Shown here: piece by piece, positions 41,039-48,185 of the stretch
Position numbering within the stretch: the first letter of the stretch is position 1
Layout: every line of letters begins with the position of its first letter
From: Rikenellaceae bacterium
Lineage (GTDB): Bacteria > Bacteroidota > Bacteroidia > Bacteroidales > Rikenellaceae
NCBI GenBank assembly: GCA_017379895.1
Contig: JAFNVH010000058.1
Coordinates: 1-58,193, forward strand
DNA length: 58,193 bases
Direction of reading: 5' to 3'
Made by a program: the position numbers and the translations under genes
Notes under the pieces: generated by a model
Databases searched by the model: none
Seen by the model: the letters and a program-made list of their open reading frames with translations, nothing else
Told to the model about the DNA's origin: nothing

Positions 41039-42469
41039 ATGAAATTGAAAAACATATTTGCTCTGTTAGGTGTTGCTACTGTTGTGACATCGTGCGCACC
41101 TAAGGCTGCACCCGATCCGCTGACCGAGGCGTTGAACGTAGGTGAGCTGACCGTAGCCGAACAGTTGATCGACGAGCGTATGGCCGTTGCGACCGACGAG
41201 ACCGAGATTGCGCAGCTGACTTGGACTCGCGACTCGATCAAACTCGTACGCCGCGATTTCCGTCGTGATAGCGCATACGTAGTTGATTATATTAAGAAGT
41301 ATATCCCCGAATTGACAGCCGAAAAGGTTGCTGAGTGGGAGGCTTCGGGTGTTCTCGAGTATAAGGTTATCGACGGCAAGAAGTGCTACTTCCGCAATGC
41401 AGGTCCCAATGTGTTCCGCGTTGACGAGTGGGCAAAGGAATTCAAGAAGGAGCTTTCGGACGATAGCTCGCTCGATAAGGTTCTGGCAGTGAATATCCCC
41501 GAGATCGTAGCAGCAGGTAGTGGCGAATTGGCTGCACCGCGCCGTATGAAGGTTCGCCATTCGATCACTCTGAACGAGAGTGGTGCAATCGTGCCGGGCG
41601 ATACAGTTCGCGTATGGATCCCCATTCCTCGTATGGACGTTCCTCGTCAGAAGGATTTCGTAGCGCTCGAAACCAGCGAGAACTATTACAACGATCCTAC
41701 TGCACTGCACAATACCGCTTACTTCGAGCGTGTAATCACCTCGGCTGAGGACGCAGCAAAGCCCTTCTTCATCGAGTATGAGTACACCTCGTATGGTCAG
41801 TGGTACGATATGACCAAGATGGAGACCAAGCCTTACGATACCGAGTCGGCTATCTATAAGGAGTACACTGCAGAGCGCTTCCCGCACGTGGTATTCTCGG
41901 ATCGCATCAAGGAGCTGACTGCTGAGGTTGTTGGTGACGAGCAGGATCCCATCAAGAAGGCGAGCCTGATCTTCGACTATATCACTGCGAAGTACCCCTG
42001 GGCGTCGGCTGTAAACTACTCGCTGATCCCCAATATTCCCGAGTACGTTGTTGCTAACTCGAAGGGTGACTGTGGTCAGGTTGGTTTGTTGATGATCACT
42101 ATGTCGCGTTGTGCAGGTATCCCCGCACGTTGGCAGAGCGGTCTGATGTTCCATCCCGACAACTGCAACCTGCACGACTGGTGCGAGCTCTATTTCGAGG
42201 GTATTGGTTGGGTTCCTTGCGATCCTTCGTTCGGTCGTCCGAGTCCTCTGTTGGCTTCGACCGGTATTGGCGATAAATTCTTCAATACAGGTATCGATTC
42301 GTATCGTATGATCGCTAACCTCGACTACACCCGTGACTACTCGCCCAAGCGTAATTTCGGCCGTTGCGATACAGTTGACTCGCAGACCGGTGAGGCAGAG
42401 ACTCAGCGTGGTATGTTGTTCGTTGGTGTCGATTTCAGTTATAGCTTCCGCGTTTTGGAGTATAAGTAA
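41039..42469 (+). CDS. Transglutaminase-like lipoprotein
   Basis: A 476-residue lipoprotein (signal ending VVTSCAPK). A central transglutaminase-core domain (about 270-420) has a complete Cys-His-Asp triad: NSKGDCGQVGLLM, NLHDWCELYF, and GWVPCDPSFG. This fold in bacteria is a cysteine peptidase or amidase more often than a cross-linker. As third gene after an endopeptidase and a dipeptide epimerase it probably handles murein peptides in the periplasm (inference). Terminated by a perfect 16-bp hairpin. Confidence 0.85.
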   Translation: MKLKNIFALLGVATVVTSCAPKAAPDPLTEALNVGELTVAEQLIDERMAVATDETEIAQLTWTRDSIKLVRRDFRRDSAYVVDYIKKYIPELTAEKVAEWEASGVLEYKVIDGKKCYFRNAGPNVFRVDEWAKEFKKELSDDSSLDKVLAVNIPEIVAAGSGELAAPRRMKVRHSITLNESGAIVPGDTVRVWIPIPRMDVPRQKDFVALETSENYYNDPTALHNTAYFERVITSAEDAAKPFFIEYEYTSYGQWYDMTKMETKPYDTESAIYKEYTAERFPHVVFSDRIKELTAEVVGDEQDPIKKASLIFDYITAKYPWASAVNYSLIPNIPEYVVANSKGDCGQVGLLMITMSRCAGIPARWQSGLMFHPDNCNLHDWCELYFEGIGWVPCDPSFGRPSPLLASTGIGDKFFNTGIDSYRMIANLDYTRDYSPKRNFGRCDTVDSQTGEAETQRGMLFVGVDFSYSFRVLEYK

Positions 42470-42493
42470 TCGATCGGCGAATAACCTGATAGA

Positions 42494-42536
42494 ACGAGGC
42501 CGTCACGAACAATTCGTGACGGCCTCGTCTGTTTTT
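42494..42536 (+). terminator. Strong terminator after murein-peptide operon
   Basis: A perfect 16-bp stem (42494-42509 with 42513-42528), 3-base loop, then a T-run. Confidence 0.95.
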
Positions 42537-42550
42537 GTCGTATGGTCGTG

Positions 42551-43009
42551 CTACTTCGTGGTCGAATCTTTCGGTGTGCATTGACCCTTGCAGCACGCCT
42601 CGGCTGAGTGATAGTAACGCTTGTCGTGGCGAGCATTCTTGCCGTGCGGCATTACGGCACTGTTGTAGTCGGCCTGCCACTTCTCATATTGCTGGGGTGT
42701 GAGTAGGCTCTTTAACTTGGCGCGATAGATCGAGTCGGCCTCGTCAAATAGAGCCTGACGCTGCTCGGCCGTGAATGATGAGTTGTGACGTGTGGCGTGG
42801 AAGGCCTCAGCGCGCTGGCGGTTGAGTTCGTGAATGGCGCGTTTCTGCACGTCGTTCAGTGCCAGCGATTTGGCCATCTGATCGGTTTTGCGCTCGATCA
42901 TCATCTGGTGATGTTCGGCGCGTTTTTCGGGGTTGTGATTGTGGGCCGCAGTCGAGCCGATTGCGAGTACGGCCGCCGCAATCAACAGAAATCGAAATGG
43001 AGGTGTCAT
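42551..43009 (-). CDS. Spy/CpxP-like periplasmic protein
   Basis: 152 residues with a signal peptide (to about Ala22), His-rich after it. An all-helical LTxxQ-type core has SFTAEQRQALFDEADSIY and LLTPQQYEKWQ, the pattern of Spy/CpxP/CnrX chaperones and metal sensors. The last 20 residues carry HSAEACCKGQC, a Cys/His-rich tail able to bind metal (inference). It lies 66 bases after the LytTR regulator on the same strand and could be in its operon or its target. Confidence 0.75.
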   Translation of the reverse strand: MTPPFRFLLIAAAVLAIGSTAAHNHNPEKRAEHHQMMIERKTDQMAKSLALNDVQKRAIHELNRQRAEAFHATRHNSSFTAEQRQALFDEADSIYRAKLKSLLTPQQYEKWQADYNSAVMPHGKNARHDKRYYHSAEACCKGQCTPKDSTTK

Positions 43010-43075
43010 AAAGCGTTGTTTTATGATTAATAGACTATCTCTGAACGCTCTGACATCTGGCTGAATATGTGCGGA

Positions 43076-43843
43076 TTATTCGGCTCCGGTGAGCCACTTT
43101 TTGAATTTTGGCACACGTGCCTTCGAGATGATGATGCGTTCGGGAGTCTCGACGTTCAAATTGAGTGCCAAACGACTACCAAACCACACCGAAATATCCT
43201 TCAAGGCTTTGCGTGCGACAATAAACTGACGATTTGCGCGATAGAAATCACCCTCGTCAAGCACACCCGACAGCGCCTCCAACGTGCGGTCGATCGCGAG
43301 CACCTCGCCCGAGAAAGTGTGTGCCGTAACGTGCTCCTCGCAGGTGTAGAAGAATGCCACATCTTCGGCTTTGAGCGGGCGGATACGGTCGCGCACCTGC
43401 ACCAGAAATACGTTCTGTTGCATCTGGCGCGGCTCAGCCGCCATCGCGTTCGTGCGCTCGATTATCGACTTGCGCTCGGGAGCTGACAGACGGCGCAACT
43501 TCTCCAATGCGCGACGCAGGTCCTCCTTGGCGATGGGTTTGAGCAGGTAATCGATACTATTGACCTTGAATGCTTCGAGTGCATATTGGTCGTATGCTGT
43601 GGTGAATATGATCGGGCAATTGATGTCGACGTGCTTGAAAATCTTGAATGAATCGCCATCGGCTAGATGAATATCCATAAAGATCAGCTCGGGACTCGGA
43701 TTCGAACGCAGATAATCGACACTTTCGGCGACCGATTCGAGCACACCAATCACCTCGATCGACGGTTCGACCTCCGAGAGCAATGCACGTAGATTGACCG
43801 CAGCAGCGGTTTCATCCTCTATGATAAGGGTCTTAATTTGCAT
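43076..43843 (-). CDS. LytTR-type response regulator
   Basis: 255 residues. The receiver domain has IIEDE, phospho-Asp in LIFMDIHLADG (about 57) and Lys in DYLLKPI. The C-terminal LytTR DNA-binding domain (about 150-250) has VRDRIRPLKAEDVAFFYT, FYRANRQFIVARKALKDI and IISKARVPKFKKWL. It lies 23 bases after the LytS-type kinase, its partner. Targets are unknown; the Spy-like gene just downstream is one candidate. Confidence 0.93.
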   Translation of the reverse strand: MQIKTLIIEDETAAAVNLRALLSEVEPSIEVIGVLESVAESVDYLRSNPSPELIFMDIHLADGDSFKIFKHVDINCPIIFTTAYDQYALEAFKVNSIDYLLKPIAKEDLRRALEKLRRLSAPERKSIIERTNAMAAEPRQMQQNVFLVQVRDRIRPLKAEDVAFFYTCEEHVTAHTFSGEVLAIDRTLEALSGVLDEGDFYRANRQFIVARKALKDISVWFGSRLALNLNVETPERIIISKARVPKFKKWLTGAE

Positions 43844-43866
43844 AAAATGTTTGGATTGAGGTGATG

Positions 43867-45192
43867 TTATTTTGATTCGTTAATGAGGGGTAGGTGTACC
43901 TCGAAAGTCTTTTCGGTGCGGATTACCTCAATGTCCTTCTCGGTGATCATCAACCAGCGCGACGAGAGGTTTTTCAATCCGATGCCAGTGCTGACCTCCG
44001 ACTCGATCTTCGGGATCACGGGGTTCGAAACCACAATCGCGCCATCTTTGGTATAGATCGAGATCGTGAGCGGTTTTGATCGGGTTATAGTGTTGTGTTT
44101 CACCGCGTTCTCGATCAGCGGTTGCAGTGCCAGCGAGGGCATCTGACGCTCCATATACGAGGGGTCGATGTCAATATCGAAGAAGAGTTTCTCGGCGTAG
44201 CGCACCTCCAACAGATAGCGATACGAATCGAGGAATTGCAACTCGTCGGCAACGGTTGAGAGGGTATTCTGCCCGTTCTGAATGATATAGCGGAACACGT
44301 GCGATAGTCGGTCGATGTAGGTCAGCGCTTTTTCGTTGTGTTTCTCGCGCACCAACATCGAGAGCGAGTTGAGCGAGTTGAACAGGAAGTGGGGGCTGAT
44401 CTGGCTTACCAATGCGCTGTAACGGGTCGAGAGATTCTCGGTTTTGAGCTGTTCGTTCTTGATCTCAATACGCTGACGCTGGTAGAGCAAGTCGTAGATG
44501 CGGGCGTAGAGCACTGCCACAACGTAGACGAACATACATTTGAGCATCAGCACGATATCGAGCGAATTGCGCGGTGTGTCAGCCTTGATGCCGAGCACGG
44601 GTGCAGCAAAGAAGAAAGCTACCACAATCAGTAGACTGGCCGAATAAGGCAGAAAGTATCGCTGCCAGAGCGTTCCCTTACGCGATACGCGGGTTACGAT
44701 CGTGAGCACGACGAACATCAGCAGTGCGTAGCAGATGATCTGCAATGCGGTCTGTGAGTTCGAGTTGGGTTTGTCGAACTGAGCGGCGTAGTCGTGCACC
44801 TCACCGTTGAGGGTTTCGACGGTGAATAGTGAGTGGTGTGCACCTTTGACCTCGGGGGCCAATGCTGTGACGCGCATACGGTCGCCATCTTTCAGTCCGT
44901 AACGCCATACACGACCCGAATTTACATAGACCGTGTCGATCGGGCAACCCTTGTCCATTACCAGATAACCATAACCGTCGGGCATAATGTGCAGTGTGCC
45001 CTCGGTTGTGATTTCGACCTTGCGAGCCTCGTACTCTTCGATCCACTGCGGACGATCCTTGTCGCTGTTTTGCGAGGCAAACAGCACCAGCAGATACGAG
45101 AAGTTGATCAGCAGGCTGACTGCGATCGAGAGCAGCACGTTGCTCCAAATGACGCGAGCGCGGGGCTTGTAGGTGATCATAGTGGTATGCAT
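43867..45192 (-). CDS. LytS-type histidine kinase with Rho-like OB domain
   Basis: 441 residues. A first membrane helix (17-40) is followed by an extracytoplasmic stretch in which residues 63-131 resemble the RNA-binding cold-shock domain of Rho (EGTLHIMPDGYGYL, TVYVNSGRVWRYGLKDGD, then FTVETLNGE). Three more helices follow (about 149-168, 179-197, 211-229), then the LytS kinase core with phospho-His in SQISPHFLFNSLNSL, N-box LQPLIENAVKHN and GIGLKNLSSR. Starts at 45192 and 45180 (MITYKP) are both possible. The operon order is gamma carbonic anhydrase, 34-residue peptide, kinase, regulator. Confidence 0.88.
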   Translation of the reverse strand: MHTTMITYKPRARVIWSNVLLSIAVSLLINFSYLLVLFASQNSDKDRPQWIEEYEARKVEITTEGTLHIMPDGYGYLVMDKGCPIDTVYVNSGRVWRYGLKDGDRMRVTALAPEVKGAHHSLFTVETLNGEVHDYAAQFDKPNSNSQTALQIICYALLMFVVLTIVTRVSRKGTLWQRYFLPYSASLLIVVAFFFAAPVLGIKADTPRNSLDIVLMLKCMFVYVVAVLYARIYDLLYQRQRIEIKNEQLKTENLSTRYSALVSQISPHFLFNSLNSLSMLVREKHNEKALTYIDRLSHVFRYIIQNGQNTLSTVADELQFLDSYRYLLEVRYAEKLFFDIDIDPSYMERQMPSLALQPLIENAVKHNTITRSKPLTISIYTKDGAIVVSNPVIPKIESEVSTGIGLKNLSSRWLMITEKDIEVIRTEKTFEVHLPLINESK

Positions 45193-45214
45193 TTTTTTAT
45201 GGGCGTAATGTGGT

Positions 45215-45319
45215 CTAACCCAAAAGTTTATAGAGTAACAATCCGGTGCATAGGAGAACCATCATAACCATTATCGTTATGATGTACGTTTCCAGGAATG
45301 AGGGCCTCTTCTCCTGCAT
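45215..45319 (-). CDS. 34-residue single-pass membrane peptide
   Basis: ATG at 45319, stop TAG at 45215-45217. It has a charged start (MQEKRPSFLETY) and one hydrophobic helix (about 13-31, IITIMVMMVLLCTGLLLY), ending KLLG. It fits exactly in the gap: six bases after the carbonic anhydrase-like stop and 22 before the kinase ATG. The position between genes of one operon and the clean helix argue for a real small membrane protein. It could modulate the kinase (inference). I know no family name. Confidence 0.6.
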   Translation of the reverse strand: MQEKRPSFLETYIITIMVMMVLLCTGLLLYKLLG

Positions 45320-45325
45320 AGTACG

Positions 45326-45856
45326 CTATTCTTCGGTGTACCAGCTTGCGTAGAGCATATAGTCACGAGCCGTGCGCTCGATGATCTCCTTGCGCTGCTC
45401 GGGAGTGATCTCCTTCACCTTCTTGGCGGGTACGCCTGCATATACGCTATTGGGTTCGAGCTTCGAGTTTGAGAGCACCAGCGCATTTGCAGCGATGATG
45501 CAACCCGAGGGCACTACTGCGTTGTCGAGTACGGTTGCACCCATACCGATCAGACAACCGTCACCGATGCTTGCGCCGTGAATCGTAGCGTTGTGACCTA
45601 CCGATACGTCGTTACCGATGTGTGCCTGCGAGGGGTTCTTCGAGCCGTCGAAGAGGGTGTGGATTACCGCGCCGTCCTGAATGTTTGTGCGGTCACCGAT
45701 GGTGATTGCGTTCACGTCGCCACGCAACACTGCGCCGTACCAGATCGAACAACCCTTGCCGATTTTGCAGTTACCAATGATTGTTGCGGTTTCGGCCAAG
45801 AATGTATTTTCGCCAATTTCGGGCTCGTAGCCACGAACTTTTCTAATGATTGCCAT
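45326..45856 (-). CDS. Gamma carbonic anhydrase-like hexapeptide protein
   Basis: 176 residues of left-handed beta-helix repeats. The three zinc-binding His of gamma carbonic anhydrases are in place: H66 (GAVIH), H88 (SVGH) and H93 (ATIHG). The family (CaiE/YrdA/PaaY) either hydrates CO2 or has an unknown related role; the sequence does not separate these. C-terminal helix PEQRKEIIERTARDY packs on the trimer. It is the probable first gene of the kinase operon. Confidence 0.88.
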   Translation of the reverse strand: MAIIRKVRGYEPEIGENTFLAETATIIGNCKIGKGCSIWYGAVLRGDVNAITIGDRTNIQDGAVIHTLFDGSKNPSQAHIGNDVSVGHNATIHGASIGDGCLIGMGATVLDNAVVPSGCIIAANALVLSNSKLEPNSVYAGVPAKKVKEITPEQRKEIIERTARDYMLYASWYTEE

Positions 45857-45891
45857 TGTGTTGTTTATGTTTTTTATTGTTAATAATCTCG

Positions 45892-46389
45892 CTATTCAAA
45901 AATGCCGTAGTTGTATTGCACATCTTCGAGTATCCAATCTTTCATCAGCTCCCGATACTCCTCGCGCCACGGATAGGTCGCGCTTTTATCATTCGCCAAT
46001 CCTGAAAAATGAGGAGCAACCTGCTGCAACTTAGGTCGTCTGGCGGAGTCGAAAACAAGCCACGCTAAAATGCTGTATTTGTCCAAATTGCCGCCCTTGG
46101 CGCGCAGTGTCGCTTTGTTGCGTATGTAGAATCTAACCATTGAAACCTCGCCAACCGAGTTGATCGATATCTCAATATCTGAAATTGGCAACTCTAAATA
46201 GGTCAAAAATTTGCCGAGAGTTTGGTTGTAATATACGCCCGCAGTTTTCGTGCCCCAATTATGTTTCAAGTATGCTATTGTGTCCTTGCCAAAACTATCG
46301 AGAGGCGTATAGCTCGGTTGAACATCTTGCGCCTTGATCGCCTGCGAAAGGCAGACCGATGATAGTATCAATAGTATGATCTTCCTCAT
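45892..46389 (-). CDS. Secreted protein of unknown function
   Basis: 165 residues with a cleavable signal peptide (to about Ala20, SQAIKAQ). The mature part has beta-strand-rich patterns (FLTYLELPISDIEISINSVG, EVSMVRFYIRN) and ends DVQYNYGIFE. I do not recognise a family. Its base composition is more AT-rich than its neighbours, which might mean more recent acquisition. A -7 TATATTTG is at 46410-46417. Confidence 0.7.
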   Translation of the reverse strand: MRKIILLILSSVCLSQAIKAQDVQPSYTPLDSFGKDTIAYLKHNWGTKTAGVYYNQTLGKFLTYLELPISDIEISINSVGEVSMVRFYIRNKATLRAKGGNLDKYSILAWLVFDSARRPKLQQVAPHFSGLANDKSATYPWREEYRELMKDWILEDVQYNYGIFE

Positions 46390-46409
46390 ATTGGCAGACT
46401 AATAACTCA

Positions 46410-46417
46410 CAAATATA
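46410..46417 (-). promoter_or_regulatory. Likely -7 element of the secreted protein gene
   Basis: TATATTTG on the minus strand, 20 bases before the ATG. No clear -33 is seen. Confidence 0.5.
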
Positions 46418-46456
46418 CAATATTATTATGAGATTTCCGCGCGGTGGGGCCTAATT

Positions 46457-46885
46457 TTACCGTTTCAGTCGGAAAGGGGTGGTTGCGCGCTCCTCGAATC
46501 CGCAAGCACGATAGAGTCGATGTGCCGCCTGGCGTGAGGGATTCGACGTGAGGTCGAGCGTGGTAGCTCCGCGCTCCGACGCCTCAGCAATAGCTCGCTC
46601 GACAAGTGCACGACCAATACCTGCACCGCGCTCGGCGTTATCGACAACGACATCCTCGATCCAGGCCTTGCGGCCCGTCAGGGTGGGGTAGAGAGCCAAA
46701 ACCAACACGCCCACGATGCACCCGTTGCGACGAGCTGTGAGCAGCAGAGTGTCGTGCGAACTTGCCACCTCGTCGAAACGCGACGGATCGACCTCCTTCG
46801 TGGTGAGTTGAGCCACGAGTGCGGATATCTGCTGGCGCTCCTCGTCGCTGATCGAGCGCAAAATATCTATGGTCACTTCGCTCAT
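46457..46885 (-). CDS. GNAT-family N-acetyltransferase
   Basis: 142 residues with the GNAT core: [24 protein letters not shown] (acetyl-CoA-binding motif A, R/Q-x-x-G-x-G/A) and [12 protein letters not shown] near the C-terminus. The substrate is unknown. It overlaps the upstream hydrolase gene by four bases (ATGA), so the two are translationally coupled. Confidence 0.9.
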   Translation of the reverse strand: MSEVTIDILRSISDEERQQISALVAQLTTKEVDPSRFDEVASSHDTLLLTARRNGCIVGVLVLALYPTLTGRKAWIEDVVVDNAERGAGIGRALVERAIAEASERGATTLDLTSNPSRQAAHRLYRACGFEERATTPFRLKR

Positions 46886-47688
46886 AATCCTCCTATGAAT
46901 TTAATGATCGCCTCGGCGCACAGCTCGGGCTCCTCGATGAATCCCATATGTCCCGATTGCTCTAACCAAACCACCTCGGCCTGAGGGTGTCGGGCAACGA
47001 CCGCTTCGGCGCGCTCCTGCGGAATGTAGTCGTCGTGGCGGCCGAAGATAAACATTTGGGGCACATTGAGTTTAGAGAGCATTTCGTTACGGTCGGGGCG
47101 TGCGCCCATGCCGCGCAACAGAGCCATAATACCCTCGTCTTCGTTGAGGTATGCGATCTCGGCACAATCCTGAATCTCGTCGGCAAAACGCTTGCGGTTC
47201 TGCTCGGCAAAGCGGCGTGCGGGAGCCGTGCGCACCAGCAACTCCTTACGACCGGCTGCAATGGCGTCGATTTCGCGCTGGCGTTCGGCAGCCTTTTCGG
47301 GGGTGTCGGCATTGGGTGTCGCGTGCAGCAGCACCAGGCCCGCCAACTGCTCGGGGTATCGCTCGGCAAAAGCCAGCGCAGCGTAGCCACCCATCGAGTG
47401 GCCGACCAACGTGCAGCGCTCCACGCCCAGAGCCTCCAACAGTGCACTGACCGTATCGGCCAGCATCTCCATCGAGTGCTCCGTGCCCTTGATCATCGAG
47501 ATTCCGTGTCCGGGCAGATCGAGCGATATGACGCGCGCGTGAGGAATGAGCAGATGGGCAAAATCCTCCCAGATGGTCATCGACTCCAAATAGCCGTGCA
47601 GCAGCACGACGCAGCGTTCGCCTACTTGCGAGTCGGCAATATGCAGTGCGGTGTCGCCCGCCATTATAAACTTTTCGTTAAAAGCCAT
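46882..47688 (-). CDS. Alpha/beta hydrolase
   Basis: A 268-residue alpha/beta hydrolase. Seen: oxyanion-loop [18 protein letters not shown], nucleophile elbow [14 protein letters not shown], acid in FGRHDDYIP and catalytic His in [13 protein letters not shown]. No signal peptide, so cytosolic. The substrate cannot be told from sequence; esterase or C-C hydrolase are both possible. Coupled to the GNAT gene. Confidence 0.9.
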   Translation of the reverse strand: MAFNEKFIMAGDTALHIADSQVGERCVVLLHGYLESMTIWEDFAHLLIPHARVISLDLPGHGISMIKGTEHSMEMLADTVSALLEALGVERCTLVGHSMGGYAALAFAERYPEQLAGLVLLHATPNADTPEKAAERQREIDAIAAGRKELLVRTAPARRFAEQNRKRFADEIQDCAEIAYLNEDEGIMALLRGMGARPDRNEMLSKLNVPQMFIFGRHDDYIPQERAEAVVARHPQAEVVWLEQSGHMGFIEEPELCAEAIIKFIGGL

Positions 47689-47741
47689 ATTTGGTGAGTG
47701 ATTCTAAAATGTTTTGTACAGTGGTGGAAAACGCGAGGCCT

Positions 47742-47936
47742 CTACTCCTCGTCGTCGTCGTAATAGTCGCGGGCTGACTCGCGGGGGCGGTAATCGAGCA
47801 GATCGTCGTCCTCGTCGTCGAAATGACCGTAGAGGTTGTGTCGCTCCTTACCGCTTTTGTGGATCGGAGCGAGTTTAGGATTCTTTCGTCCATCGGCAGT
47901 CGAGTCGAAAGAGCGAGAGTCTTTGTTTATTTTCAT
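47742..47936 (-). CDS. Small charged protein of unknown function
   Basis: 64 residues, basic in the first half (NPKLAPIHKSGKERHN) and strongly acidic in the second (DDEDDDLLDYR, ending YYDDDEE), with no hydrophobic core, so probably disordered. From memory, similar short proteins occur in other Bacteroidales. Transcribed 53 bases upstream of the hydrolase gene. The following stretch 47937-48185 holds a -7 element and a possible 16-residue leader ORF. Confidence 0.6.
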   Translation of the reverse strand: MKINKDSRSFDSTADGRKNPKLAPIHKSGKERHNLYGHFDDEDDDLLDYRPRESARDYYDDDEE

Positions 47937-48066
47937 TCGTTGCGGAATGTTGTAATCTTAAAAGTTTCAGTGCAATGTTAGCAATTTTTTTGCAAAGTTG
48001 TAGCGTATCGACCGAAAAAAACGAATAGTGTGGTCAAATATCACGCAATATCTCGAAAGTTTTTAT

Positions 48067-48074
48067 TACTTTTG
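48067..48074 (+). promoter_or_regulatory. Likely -7 element of the Omp85 gene
   Basis: TACTTTTG, 111 bases before the ATG. No TTG at the usual distance. Confidence 0.5.
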
Positions 48075-48185
48075 TAAGTTGGATAGCGTTTGTTTGCGCC
48101 ATTGGATTTGGCACGGATTTTTACGGACAAACGCGACTATGTCCTTTCGTCGGGCGCAGTGTGAACAATGGATCGCAGTAGTGAT

